A DNA stretch of 64,000 nt from Monodelphis domestica (lineage: Eukaryota; Chordata; Mammalia; Didelphimorphia; Didelphidae). The position numbers and the translations under genes are program-made. Shown here piece by piece: positions 35,081 through 47,389 of this stretch; the first letter of the stretch is position 1; each line of letters begins with the position of its first letter. The DNA lies in assembly GCF_027887165.1 (NCBI RefSeq), contig NC_077227.1:74032305-74096304 (forward strand), written 5' to 3'. Under the pieces are notes generated by a model. It ran no database searches and was not told the DNA's origin. It worked only from the letters and a program-made list of their open reading frames with translations.

Positions 35081-35983
35081 CACCCTCCACTGCCTTAAGC
35101 TACCATATAATTAAAGCACCCTCCAAGGGCTTGTCTTTCCAGCTACTGTGCAAAGCTCATCTGAATGGCTGCAATGTTCTCTGCCTGTTCCCTTGAGAAA
35201 TTATTGACCACTTTTTCAGACCCAATTCCAACACATCCCCCCAGACTCTTCCCTGGTCCCCATCAGTAATGAGCTCTTGTCTCTCAGACCCAGCAATCTG
35301 CACACATCTCTCTCTGATGCACTTATTTTGTAATAACAGGAAATTAGCAAACCTTGAAAGTGTCGTACAGACTGATAAATCCAAAGGAAATCTTCAGTCC
35401 AATGAAAACACTGAAAACAGGGACAGATTTGATGACCAGGGTCTAATGGATACAAACAAAGAGGAACAGGGAGAGACTAAGAGGGCTATCCTCGAGGCCC
35501 CAAGGAATTACCGGCTCAGATGCAGATGGAGCTCCCAGCATTTCTGGTGTGCTGTCCAGATTCATGGGGTTTAGTGAGGTCTGCGTGGATGAAGGGTGGC
35601 GAGATCAAATGAGTCACAGATGGCTAAGGACCGAGGCAGTTAAGGTGTGCCTGGCCTTAGGAGGGACAGAATAAATTGCTGTTGCTTTGAGGAGTAAAAC
35701 TAGCTGAAGAAGGGTGAGATTGGGAAAGAACTGATGGAATCGTGTTTTTTCTATAGCTTCTGGTAATTGGAGTTGAAAGGGACTTTCGAAATTATCTGGC
35801 CTGACAGCCTTATTTTTTGAGTCCAGCCATCTCATATTTATTATCTCATCCAACCAATGACGGAAAGAAGCCCAGAGAACTTCAGTGACTTTCTGAAGTT
35901 TATAAAGGTAATAAATTATCTATCTAGAATTCAAACTCAACTTTTCTGACCTAGTGTTCTTACCATCACACTATTTTCAGACT

Positions 35984-35985
<2 letters not shown>
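35081..35985. other. Unassigned intergenic DNA
   Basis: Open frames at 35269 (+) and 35614 (-) have no recognisable domain. A weak CORE-SINE trace lies at 35790-35950. Confidence 0.3.
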
Positions 35986-36064
<79 letters not shown>

Positions 36065-36145
36065 TCTCTCTCTCCCCCTCTCTCTCCTTCCCTTCTTCTC
36101 CTTTTCTCTCTCTCTCTCCCTCTCTCCTTTCTTCTCCATTTATCT
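35986..36145 (+). repeat. (CT)n microsatellite
   Basis: About 75 bases of near-pure CT, then CT mixed with CCC and TT interruptions. The Ser/Leu and Arg/Glu frames over it are artefacts. Confidence 0.95.
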
Positions 36146-36499
36146 CTTTCTTTATTTGGGGAGAGGGGTACAACATAGAGTGGATAAAAATGATAAAAAT
36201 GAAAGAAACTGATACCTGAGGGAAATCTGTTGTTATTTTTTCCCTCTCAAACTAGAAAGCCCAAAGGAAGAGTAACATCTGATAAGAATTCAGGGTCCTT
36301 GGGTGAGGTCTAGAAGCAGATTTTAGGATAAGATGATTGTCCTATTTTGCTCCCTAGGGCTGGATTGTGGACTGAGATCTCCCTGACTGAGTCAAAGGAC
36401 ACTTAAGCAGCTGTGAGGTTGGGAAGCGAGGCAGTTCCTGAGAGTCCTGACAAAGGCCTGACTTTGAATTCTAGGTCTGATAATAATTGCTTTCCTAAC

Positions 36500-36765
36500 C
36501 TTGGACATACATAATAATTACGTGTGTGGTAGGATTTTTAAATTTGAGAGAGTTTTATAAACATTATCTCCTTTGATCTTCAAAACAATCCTGTGAAGCA
36601 AGTAGCATACTCTTTTACTCATTTAATCCATGGGGAAATTGAGGTATAGAACAGTTGTGACTTTGCCCATCATTTTACAAAACTAGTAAGTATTGAAGTC
36701 AGAATTTGAACCCAGGTCTCTCCAGGTTTCGAGTCCAACATCCTTTAGAGGGCACCACCATGCCT
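36500..36765 (+). repeat. MIR-type CORE-SINE
   Basis: 'cattatctcctttgatcttc', 'tggggaaattgaggtataga', 'agaatttgaacccaggtctc'. Confidence 0.7.
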
Positions 36766-36971
36766 CTCATATTATTTCATCTCTTTGGGTCTTAGTTTTC
36801 TCTTACTTAAATGGAGGTAATTAAACTAAATGATCTCTAAGTCTCTTCTAAAACTAATTCCTGTGATCTAATGATCTTTTGACTTCTCAAATATAGCCAA
36901 TGATTTGCAAATGGTTCAGACTTAGTGAGCATTAAAAAAATGGATGGCTATTTTAGAGTTATCCTAAGAAA

Positions 36972-37180
36972 CCTGGGACAGCTAGGTGGCACACCGGGCT
37001 TTGAGTCAGGAAGACCTGAGTTCAAATCCAGCCTCAGACACTTACCAGCAGGGAGACCCTAGGCAAGTCCCTTAACCCAGTTGGCCTCAGTTTCCTAATC
37101 TGCAAAATGAGCCAGAGAAGGAAATGGCAAAGACAAAGTCTTTGCCAGGAAATCCACAAATGAAACCACAAAAGTCACAA
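36972..37180 (+). repeat. RTE-tailed marsupial SINE (type B)
   Basis: 'gggacagctaggtggcacac', 'cagtttcctaatctgcaaaa', 'gagaaggaaatggcaaagac' and 'aaatccacaaatgaaaccac'. Confidence 0.8.
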
Positions 37181-37479
37181 AAAGACAATCTTTGAAAGAG
37201 GAGACATGGGTCAGTTTATGAAGCACTGACTCTTCACTACTGGTGACAACAGCTTTCCTGATGCCCCAATGTCTTTTCAAAGGTTTTTCTGTTAGAAAGT
37301 GTACACCATCTTTCTCTCAAGGTGGGTACTATGGGAGAAGTTCTATTTCCTCTCCACAGGAGACCTTTGGGAAGGGCTTTTCCAACCTAAAGTGGAGGAG
37401 ACGGATCCAAGGCCAGGTGTGCCCCAGCCTCTCTGGAATCATCTCAAGTTTAGAGAGAGACTGTTGCCACCATCACAAA

Positions 37480-37770
37480 ATCTCAGAGTCAGAAGGAATC
37501 TGGAAGGCCACTAAGGCTTAACCCTTGCCTAAACACTAAGCCCATCTACATCACGCCTGACAATTACTTTTGTAAAGTTCTTCAATGAGGAAGAACCCAC
37601 AATCAACCGAGATAGCACATTCCACTTGGAAATATTTAGAATTACTAGAAAAGGCCTCTTTGGCAACTTACACCCATTTCTTCTGGTGGGGCCCTCTTGC
37701 AATTTTTCTTCCTTATTGCAGCCCTTCATGTGCTTAATGGCAGCTCTCAATTTCCTCCCAAGTCTTGTTT
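37480..37770 (+). repeat. CR1/L3-like old LINE 3' fragment
   Basis: 'gcacattccacttggaaata', 'ttacacccatttcttctggt' and 'cagcccttcatgtgcttaat' follow the order of CR1/L3 3' UTRs. Confidence 0.45.
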
Positions 37771-37779
37771 TGTTCATTC

Positions 37780-38200
37780 AATCATCAATTAATAAAGCAC
37801 TTAAGTGATTACTACAAGCTAGGCATTGCCTTGAGTACTGAGACTACAAAGAAAGACAAAAATGGGTCCCTGTTCTTAAGGAGCTCATGTCCTAATAAAG
37901 GAAGCAACATGCAAAAAAATTATTTATGTACTCAATAGTTTCATATTTATAAACGAAAGTGATCTTAGAGGGACGACAGGAAGCAGAGCGAGAGGGTGCA
38001 GAGAACTGGAAAGGCCATTGCAAAAATTGGGATTGGACCTGAGTCTTGAAGGAAATCAGGAAAGTCTAGAAGCAGAGATAAGGACAGTGAGAATGGCAGG
38101 GAGAGGGGTCTTAGCCAGGATAAATGCGAGGAGTTAGGAAATGGAGTCTCATCTTCCAGGAAGAGAAAATAAAACAAACCACTAAGACAAGATCACAGGT
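37780..38200 (-). repeat. Antisense L2 3' region
   Basis: 'aattaataaagcacttaagt', 'agctaggcattgccttgagt', 'aaggagctcatgtcctaata' and 'gagtcttgaaggaaatcagg'. Confidence 0.6.
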
Positions 38201-38636
38201 TTTGGTGGGTCCTTAGAAGACATCCATGATTAATAGAGGAAGATCCAGAAGAGGCGATGGAGAAAGGCAGAGGAGAAGAATAGTCAGGAGAGATCAGGCT
38301 CACAAAAACCTAGAGAGGAGAGAGAATCCAGGAGAGGGTCAGCACAAGCCCCCAAAAGTCAAAGAAGGAGAAGGATTGAGAAAAGATCACACTGATGACT
38401 TTGGAGAGAGCAGTTGTAATTGAATGATGAAGTCAAAAGTCAGAGGGCATAGGATTTAGAAGCAAGGGAGAAGAAATGAAAGTGCCAAGTACACATGACC
38501 TTCTTCAAGGGGTTTAATCAAAAAAGGGAGGGGAAATTAATTTGATGGGGGGGATAGTTGGACTGTTTTTTTAAGGATGAGGCAGACCCAGTTCTTTTAA
38601 CTAATCTTCATATGGTGCATTCTTTTTTATTTTATT

Positions 38637-38843
38637 GTATTGTATTTTTAAACCCTTACCTTTCGTCTTGGAGTCAATACTGTGTATTGGCTCCAAGGTA
38701 GAAGAGTGGTAAGGGCTAGTCAATGGGGGTGAAGTGACTTGCCCAGGGTCACACAGCTGGGAAGTGTCTGAATCCAGATTTGAACCCAGGACCTCCTGTC
38801 TCTAGGCCTGGCTCTCCGTCCACTGAGCTACCCAGCTGCCCCC
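38637..38843 (-). repeat. Marsupial tRNA-derived SINE (type A), antisense
   Basis: 'aacccttacctttcgtcttg' to 'tgagctacccagctgccccc', full length and well kept. DNA at 38201-38636 and 38844-39540 is unassigned. Confidence 0.9.
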
Positions 38844-39569
38844 ATATGGTGCATTCTTGAGACCCTTCTCTATCTCAGTTTCCCTTCTGTGAATGTTCTC
38901 TAGCTTAATAATGCTTAAAAATTTTTCAGATCTGCCATCTTATTGATGTGGTTAGTCCATCCACAAATGTAGCCAATCCATGGCTTTTCATCCTATGCAT
39001 CCATCCTCTTGTCTATGCCCTCCAGTAAAGCATTCACAAGGGGTCCAGCCAACATTGCGGGAGCCTTCCCTTTGAAATTTCATGAATACTAATGGAACAA
39101 ATGGGCTGTTTGCCAGTTATTCTTCATTCTTTCCATTCAGCCAGCCACTTCCTTTTCAATCATCCATTCCTCCGATAACACCTTGGTGTATTTCCTCCTG
39201 CAAAGTTCTTCACCAAGAATCCACCACCATCTGCTCATCCCCACCACATCCCTCACCTTTGTGCTTTGGCTGGCCAAACTTTAATTTGTGAGAGACTATA
39301 GTATTCCATGACTCAAGGCCACGTGGCATGACCAGAAGAATATTAGTGTTAATAGATGGGGCTTCGTTTTAGAGAGAAGCCTGGGTCACTAAAAGTCCTA
39401 CACAACTCCCCAAAGACAACTGAGCCCATTCTCCTTGTTTTGTCCCACTCTTGAGCAAGCTCATTTTCCATAGGGAGCATATGTCTGCAGTCTCTTTAGA
39501 TGGACAACCCCATGTAAAATGTGCTGGCTCACATTTGTCTGTACACATATAAGTACATATACACTCACA

Positions 39570-39720
39570 TACTGATTGACCAACTTTGTTGGCTGCTCAT
39601 CCAATTGCATTTTAATATTTCTATATTTTATATTTTACATTTATTTTAAATTTTAAATTTAATTTAAAAATAAATTGCATTTATATATATACACACACAT
39701 ATAATGCAGATATTTCTCAT
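39570..39720. repeat. AT-rich/(TA)n(CA)n simple sequence
   Basis: 'tttaaattttaaatttaatt' and 'atatatatacacacacatat'. Confidence 0.75.
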
Positions 39721-39954
39721 CTACTTTAGCCAGAAGAGAAGGGAGTTGGGTGTGATAGCACACGAAGGTCGTTTGAAGGAATTAGGGATGCATTGTCCTA
39801 GAAAATATGTTGGGGTGGGGCATGGTTGAATTCTCCAGTTATATGTCATGTGAGAGAGGAATTGGACTTATCCTGTTTAGTCCAAAAGGGAAAAAAATAG
39901 GAGCATTGAGAGGAAGTTGCCAAGAGGCAGGAATCTCAACATGAGGAAAACACC

Positions 39955-40265
39955 ATGGTGCTTTAGAAAGAGCATTGCATTGAAAGCCCAAAGACCCCAG
40001 CTAGAACCCCAGCTCTACTACTTACTGTCAGTGTGATCTTGGTCTTAGATGATCCCTTCCAGCTCTAGATTTTGTGATCCTAGCTAGAGCTGCCCAAAAG
40101 TGGACCAGTCTGCCTTTAGAGGGAATGTGTCCTCTGTCACTGGAGGTATTTAAGAGGGGGCTACATGGCCACCTTTCAGGTATGCTGTGGGGAGAGGGGG
40201 CTCTCCTGTTCAGATATAGATGGCACTGGATGGCTTCTGTCTTTCTTCCAACTCTAGGATTTTCT
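39955..40265. repeat. THER-like SINE joined to a CR1-like fragment
   Basis: The left part has 'agagcattgcattgaaagcc' and 'gatcccttccagctctagat'. The right part, from about 40080, has 'cactggaggtatttaagagg' and 'aggtatgctgtggggagagg', as in CR1 3' ends. Confidence 0.5.
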
Positions 40266-41546
40266 TTAAGATCATCATAGAAATATGAAAAACCACCGTG
40301 CAAGTTAGAAGGAAGACAGAAAGTCTGCTCCATTGGATTGCTATGACTTGCTTAATGCCATAAAGAAGTAACCTTTGGGAAATGATCATTATCATGGACA
40401 TCTTCCTGATTCCTAGTTTACTGCTGGGTTACCATGTTAGGGGTTGGGAAGATAGGGAAAATAAAGATAGATGAAATTCATTCTCCATTTGACTACTCTG
40501 TCTTTCTAACAATAGCCTTGAGGACCAACCAAGATGATAGAATCATAAATTTAGGATGGAAAGTAATCTGAAAGGTCATCTAGTAAGTCATAGGACCACA
40601 GACATAGAAAAGACTTTGGACATCTCTACTCCTCCAAGGAGATAAGAGATCCACAGGTATAAGGTTCTTGCATACTTTTTCAATCTACTGATCAGATTTG
40701 CTGATTTTTTATCTTCTTTTCATTTTTATCTTTAAAAATATTATTTGTCATATAGGATGATTCTCTGGTAGGGAAAGGGGAAAATTTTGATGACACAAAA
40801 AGCAAGAGATTGACCAAAAAAATTCTATTTTAAAAAGACGAGACATCAGTAACCATCTTAAACAAACCCTTGTTTTACAGATAAGGTAACTCAGGCTCCA
40901 GGAGGGTAAAAGAGGTCACCTAATGATGAAGTGGTAGAGTGGCAATTGTTTTTTTTTTTTAAACTCTTTGCACATAATTCCAAATTACCCTCCAAAATGA
41001 TTGGATTAATTCACATCTCCACAAACAGTGTATTAGTGTCCCAATTCTGCCACATACTGGCCAATCTTCTAGGTGTACAGTGATACCTCAGAGTTGTTTT
41101 TATTTGCATTTCTCTAATCAAGAGGGATTTAGAACAGTTTTTCTTGTGCTTATAGATAGTTTTGATTTCTTCATGTAAAAACTGCCTATTTATGTTCCTT
41201 GACCATTTGTCAATTGGGGAATGGCTTGATTTTTTTGTTGATTTGACTTAGTTCCTTATATATCTGGGAAATTAAACCTTGGTCAGAGAGTTTTGTTATA
41301 AAAATGTTTTCCCAGTTTGTTGCTTTCCTTCTAATTATTGTTACATTGGTTTTGTTCATGTAAAACCTTTTTTAATTTGATATAATCAAAATCATTCATT
41401 TTACATTTTGTAATGTTCTCTGTCTCTTGCTTAGTCTTAATTCCTTCCTTTCCCATGGATCTGACAGGTATACTAATCTATGTTCACCTAATTTATTTTT
41501 TATTTCACTCTTTATATTTAAGTGCGTGTAAGATGTTGATCTAAGC

Positions 41547-41755
41547 CTATTTTTTTTAAAACCCTTACCTTTCGTCTTGGAGTCAATACTGTGTATTGGC
41601 TCCAAGGCAGAAGAGTGATAAAGGCTAGGCAATGGGGGTTAAGTGACTTGCCCAAGATCACACAGCTGGGAAGTGTCTAAGGCCAGATTTGAACATAGGA
41701 ACTCTCATCTCAAGGCCTGGCTCTCAATCCACTGAACTACCCAGCTGCCCCCTAA
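41547..41755 (-). repeat. Marsupial tRNA-derived SINE (type A) inside the antisense L1
   Basis: Full length, from 'aacccttacctttcgtcttg' to 'gaactacccagctgccccct'. The flanks 'ctaagcctattttt' and 'ctaaacttaactttt' look like a mutated target-site duplication. Confidence 0.9.
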
Positions 41756-42962
41756 ACTTAACTTTTCCCATACTGTTTTTCTGATTTTCCCAGAAGTTTT
41801 TATCAAATAGTGAGTCCTCATTCCAAAAGCTGGGATCTTTGGGTTTATTGAACACTAGTCTTCTGAGCTCATTTATCCCTACTCTACTCCACTGATCTAC
41901 CCTTCTGTCTCTTAACCAGTACCATATTTTTTTTTTGTATTATAGTATTGTTATAGTAGTGTTTAAGATCTGGTACTGCTACACCACTATCCTTCACATT
42001 TTTTTTTCATTATTCCCCTTGATATTCCTGATATTTTGTTCTTCCAGATGAACTTTGTTATAATTTTTTTCTAATTCTATAAAAAAAGGTTTTTGGTAGT
42101 TTGATAGGTAGGGAACTGAATAAATAGATTAATTTGGGTAGGATTGTCATTTTTATTATGTTAGTTTGTTCTACCCATGAGCAATTAATGTTTTTCCAAT
42201 TATTTAGATTTAGTTTTAATTACGTAAAAAGTATTTTGTAGTTGTGTTCTTCCTATGTTCATCTTGGTAGATAGATTCCTAAACATTTATATTGTCTAGA
42301 ATGATTTTAAATGGAGTTTCTCTTTCTAACTCCTGCTGCTGAAATTTATTGGAAATATACAGAAATGCTGATGCTTTATATGGGTTTATCTTGTACCCTG
42401 AAATTTTGTTAAATCTGTTAATTATTTCCACTAGTCTTTTAGTTGATTTTCTAGGATTCTTTAAGTAGACCGTCATCTGCAACGAGTGATAGTTTAGTCT
42501 CCTCATTGCCTACTTTAATCCTTTCAATTTCTTTTTCTTCTCTAATTGTTACTGCTACCATTTCTAGTACAATGTTAAATAGTAGAGGTGATAATAGGCA
42601 TCCTTGCTTCACTCCTGATCTTATTGGGAATGCATCTAGCTTATCCCCATTGCAGATGATACTTGCTGATGGTTTTAAATATATACTCCTTATTATTTTG
42701 AGGAAAGGCCCTTTTATTCCTATGTTTTCTAGTGTTTTCAATAGGAATGAGTGTTGTATCTTGTCAAAGGCTTTTTCTCCATCTATTGAGATAATCATGT
42801 GATTTCTGTTGATTTGATTATTGATATGGTAAATTATGTGGATGGTTTTCCTAATATTAAACCATCTTTGCATTGCTGATATAAATCCCACCTGGTCATA
42901 GCGGATAATCCTTGGGATAACTTGCTTTAGTCTTTTTGATAGCATGTTATTTAAGATTTTTG

Positions 42963-43768
42963 TGTCTAAAGGAAAGTAATGAATGCTGGAGGGGATGTGG
43001 CAAAGTCAGGACATTAATGCATTGCTGGTGGAGTTGTGAATTGATCCAACCATTCTGGAGGGCAATTTGGAACTATGCCCAAAGGGCAATAAAAGACTGT
43101 CTGCCCTTTGATCCAGCCATAGCACTGCTGCTGGGTTTATACTCCAAAGAGATAATAAGGAAAAAGACATGTACAAGAATATTCATAGCTGCACTCTTTG
43201 TGGTGGCAAAAAATTGGAAAATGAGGAGATGCCCTTCAATTGGGGAATGGCTGAACAAATTGTGGTATATGTGGGTGATGGAATACTATTGTGCTCAAAG
43301 GAATAATAAAGTGGAGGAATTCCATGTGAACTGGAATGACCTCCAGGAATTGATGCAGAGCAAAAGGAGCAGAACCAGGAGAACCGATACACTGTAGTAC
43401 AATGGAATGTAATGGACTTCTCCATTAGTGGCAATGAAGTGATCCTGAACAACTCAGAGGGATATAGGAGAAAGAACACTATCCACATCCAGAGGAAAAA
43501 CTGTGGGAGTAGAAACACTGAAGAAAAACAACTGCTTAAATACATGGGTGGATGGGAATATGATTGGGGATGTAGACTCTAAATGATCATCCTACTGCAA
43601 ACATCAACAACATGGAAACATGATTCTGATTAAGGACATATATAATACCCAATGGAATTGTGCATCGACTATGGGAAGGAATAGGAAGGGGAGGGAGTGA
43701 AAGAATATGATTCTTGTAACCAAGGAATAATGTTCTAAATTGACTAAATAAATTTTTCAAAAAAAAAA
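42963..43768 (+). mobile_element. 5'-truncated L1 inserted in the opposite-strand L1
   Basis: The plus frame from about 42990 to 43397 reads LIQPFWRAIWNYAQRAIKD, RKKTCTRIFIAALFVVAKN and CPSIGEWLNKLWYMWVMEYY, ending RTRRTDTL: the ORF2 C-terminus, intact over this stretch. The 3' UTR ends 'gactaaataaatttttc' plus poly(A). Short 'aagatttt' repeats on both sides suggest the target-site duplication. Confidence 0.9.
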
Positions 43769-44304
43769 AGATTTTGGCATCTATATTCATTAAGGAGATT
43801 GGTCTATAGTTTTCTTTCTCCATTTTTGGTCTGCCTGGCTTTGGAATCAATACCATATTTGTGTCATAAAAAGAATATGGTAAGACTCCTTTGCTTATTT
43901 TGTCAAATAATTTATATAGTATTGGAATTAGTTGTTCTTTAAATGTCTGATAGAATTCACTTGTGAATCCATCTGGCCCTGGATATTTTTTCTTAGGAAG
44001 TTCCTTGATGACTTGTTCAATTTTGTTTTCTGGTGGGATTATTTAAGTATTCTACTACCTCTTTTGTTAATCTAGGCAATTTATATTTTTGTAAATATTG
44101 ACCCATTTCACCTAGATTATCACACTTATTGCCTTATAATTGGGCAAAATAGTTCTTAATAATTACCTCCTTATTAGAGGTGAGATCACCCTTTTCATCT
44201 TTTAGCAGCTTCAATTGAATGGTGATATAGGAAGACAGTGCTTAGAAGAAAGTGTGAAAAGAGAAGGTGCTGGCATCTAGTATCAATATATGTCTAACTG
44301 TTTA

Positions 44305-44376
44305 TAAGTTGTAGCCACAAATAGAAAATAAACTCCTTGAGGGCTGGAACTATTTTTGCTTTGTCTTCATATTGAT
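44305..44376 (+). repeat. L2 3' fragment
   Basis: 'aaataaactccttgagggct' is a standard L2 3' phrase. Confidence 0.45.
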
Positions 44377-44571
44377 AAATTAATAATTTGATCACCTAAC
44401 ATTTCTTTTAAATACGTTTTATTAATGTTTTTGTTGGGCTTTTTTATCACAAGTTTGCTCTAGTGTCCCTCCCCCTTCCCTTCCTAGAGTCCTCATATAA
44501 CATATGGTATTTTTTTAAAGCAAGAAAGAAGGGGATAGGGAAGCATAAGTAAATAATTTATTTATTGGTCA

Positions 44572-44770
44572 GCTAGGTGGTATAGTGGACAGAATTTTAG
44601 ATTTAGAGACAGGAAGATTCATTCTCCTGAATTCAAATCCAGCTTCAAACAGTAGTTGTATGACCTTGGGCAAGTCACTTAACCCTATTTGATTCAATTT
44701 CCTCAACTGTAAAATGAGCTGAAGAAAGAAATTGGAAACCCACAAAGAGACAAATACAATCAAAACATGG
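44572..44770 (+). repeat. RTE-tailed marsupial SINE (type B), degraded tail
   Basis: 'cagctaggtggtatagtgga', 'attcaaatccagcttcaaac', 'atttcctcaactgtaaaatg'. Confidence 0.75.
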
Positions 44771-45883
44771 AAAAAGTCTTACAATACAATACTTGAAGAC
44801 CATTCACCTCTACAAAGGGATGGGTGGAGAGTGTCTTCTCAATCTTTTCTTTCAAGACATGCTTTCAGCTGGCATATATAAAAAGTGAGATTATAACTTA
44901 GACTTGATATTCTTCAAACAGGACCCTCAATTGCTAACTGCAGGCATTTTTACTATCTGTCCTGTATGCCCAAAATGCTCTTCTTCCTCAACTCTGTCTC
45001 TTGATTTCCTTGGTTTCCTTTGGTTTCCAGATAATGCCACACCCTTAGTAAAGATGGAACATAATGTGATGAGATTGGGTGCTACCTCATTACGTTTTTT
45101 TAGAAGACTTGGCTAATGGAAATGAATCCACACCAGTATGGAATAGTGGTAGAGGGTGCTGGGTTTAAAAAAAAACTCTGCCTGGGGTGCAGAGTCAAGA
45201 TGGCAACTTAGAAGCAGCAGAAGTTCAGACCTCTGAAAACCTTTCCTTATCGATATCAAACTGACTGCTCCTAGGAGGCTGAAAATCAAACCTAACAACA
45301 AGACAGAGCAAAGGAACCCTCCTGCTAGACTCAATCCAAAAGATAAACCCCCCAAAAGCTGGAATCCAAGAACACTCAGGTTTAAGGGGAAGGCAGAAGG
45401 AAGGTCCCAGAACCCTTCCCCCCACCACCTAGAGCGCTAAGTCTCCAGTGGCAGCGGGAACCTCTGGGCAGGCAAATGCACTGGTCTGGAGGGTGTACCT
45501 TGAGGAAAGGGCTGTGCCAGGCTCAGAGCATCAAACACAGGTGGTGGGGAAGCAGCTGGAAAGGGAGCACAGAGCTGGCAGCCTGGACAGAGCTATGAAG
45601 ACCCTCCATATTGCTCTAGCCTTCCAGTAGGTTTTGGCCTCAGGGTACATCCAGCCCAACCCAGATGAACTTAATCCCATCAAAAGTCTTCAGAGGTCAG
45701 GAAAGCCCAAACTCCAACAACCCTTTCTCACAGACTTATGGACTTTAATTTAATCCAATCAAAAGCCTCCAGAGGATAGGGAAGCTCAAACTACAACACT
45801 CCTCCCCCACAGACTGCAGGGAGAGACCTTCTGTCAAAGCTCCAAGAGAGAAGACTGACAGAAACCCCCAGAATAAAAAAAAA

Positions 45884-46303
45884 ATGAGAGGAGCAAGAGC
45901 ACAGACAAATACGGGGAGCAAAGAAGGGGTAAATATGAGCAAACAACAGGAAAAGAAGAAAGAAATTAAAATAGACAGCTTCTGTATAGGTAAAGAGCAA
46001 AGAGTGAACAATACAGAGGGAGAGGGATCAACAGAGGAAAAATCAGAAATCCCAGCGAATTGGATACAGGCTTTGAAAGAACTAAAAATGAAATTCAAAA
46101 CACAATTAAGAGAGACTGAAGACAACTTGGAAAAGCACTTAAAAACTAAAATAAGTCATCTGGAAACAGAAAATAATGTCTTAAAAGCCAAAATCAACCA
46201 GCTTGAAAATGAGGCAAAGGAGATGAAAGATGAGGCAAAGAGGATGAAAGATGACCTCAAAGATGATATGACCAAAAAGCCAGGGATGAAATCCAGTCTT
46301 TAA
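45884..46303 (+). pseudogene. L1 ORF1, N-terminal half with coiled coil
   Basis: 139 codons. The end is a heptad-rich coiled coil (ETENNVLKAKINQLENEAKE), as in the L1 ORF1 RNA-binding protein that trimerises on L1 RNA. The frame breaks near 46300 and the C-terminal part continues in another frame. Confidence 0.85.
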
Positions 46304-46559
46304 GAACCAGAATACAACAACTAGAATTAAGTGACCTCACAAGGCAGCAGGATGCTATAAAACAAAACCAAAAGAATGAAAAAAAAATGAGGAAAATATG
46401 AAACATCTCATTCACAAAAAAAAGATTTAGAAAATCATTCAAGGAGAGACAATTTAAGAATCATTGGTCTACCAGAAGACCATGACAAAATAAAAAACCT
46501 GGACATAACAGGAAATTATTCAAGAAAACTGCCCCAATATTCTAGAACAAGAGGGAAAA

Positions 46560-46967
46560 GTGGAGATTGAAAGAATCCACAGATCACCTCCTGTACTTAA
46601 TCCCCAATTGACAACACCCAGGAATGTTATAGCCAAATTCAAGAACTATCAGACCAAAGAAAAAATATTACAAGCTGCCAAGAAAAAGTCATTCAGATAC
46701 CATGAAACCATAGTGAGGATAACACAGGATCTGACTGCATCTACACTGAAGGACCAAAAGGCAGGGAATATGATATTACAGAAAGCAAGGGAACTAGGTC
46801 TACAACCAAGAAACTACCCAGCAAAATTGACTATATTCTTACAGGGGAAAGTATGGTCATTCAACAAAATAGAAAAATTCCAAGAATTTGTAAAGAAAAG
46901 ACCAGACCTGAACAGAAAATTTGATGTCCAAGCACAGAACTCAAGAGAACAATCAAAAGGTAATTAA
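46560..46967 (+). pseudogene. L1 ORF1, C-terminal RNA-binding part
   Basis: 135 codons. It contains RIHRSPPV, PRNVIAKFKNYQTKEKIL and a closing block with NYPAKLTIFLQGKVWSF, matching the RRM/CTD part of L1 ORF1p. It is separated from the coiled-coil part by frame breaks in 46300-46560. Confidence 0.88.
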
Positions 46968-47214
46968 AAAAGAAGGAAAAAAGAAAAACAAAACAAAATG
47001 AAGCAAAAAAAACTTTTTTTAAAGAGACTCAATAAGTTAAAATGATGTGTATCCCTGTAAGAAAAGAGGTCATTGGTAACTCTTAAAAACTGCTGTTATC
47101 ACCTGGGAAGCTAGAAGATTTGCACTTAGAGGGAACAGTGACATACTGTATAGGATGAAATAACAAGACATAAATAGGTATATAGATATATGTATGCATA
47201 AATACATATACAAG

Positions 47215-47243
47215 TGTGTATATATATATATATACACACACAA
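47215..47243 (+). repeat. (TA)n(CA)n microsatellite in the L1 inter-ORF spacer
   Basis: 'gtatatatatatatatacac' followed by 'acacac'. Confidence 0.85.
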
Positions 47244-47389
47244 CTAGAGCTTTAAAAAGAGGTTAATACTAAAAGAAATGGGAAAAGAAACAAAAGGGGG
47301 TAAATTTATATGTCACAAAGAAGCTTATGGTGGGAGCAGGGAGAACATCAATACAAATTAGGGAGGGCAGAGGTCAATGAATTGGGCAT

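Larger units (their letters stand above)
40945..44215 (-). mobile_element. Antisense L1 ORF2/3' region with two nested insertions
   Basis: Minus frames read [38 protein letters not shown] and [18 protein letters not shown], the L1 reverse transcriptase blocks; the FADD block is VADD here. The L1 is cut by a SINE (41547-41755) and by a sense L1 (42963-43768), resumes with [19 protein letters not shown] on the minus strand, and fades out near 44215. Confidence 0.88.

Noticed and set aside
35937-36178. Ser/Leu and Arg/Glu repeat frames on both strands
   Set aside because: Products of the (CT)n repeat.
42936-43397. A 153-codon frame as a host gene
   Set aside because: It is the conserved C-terminus of L1 ORF2.
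45745-46125. 126-codon minus-strand frame rich in Ser, Phe and Leu
   Set aside because: It is the antisense shadow of L1 ORF1.
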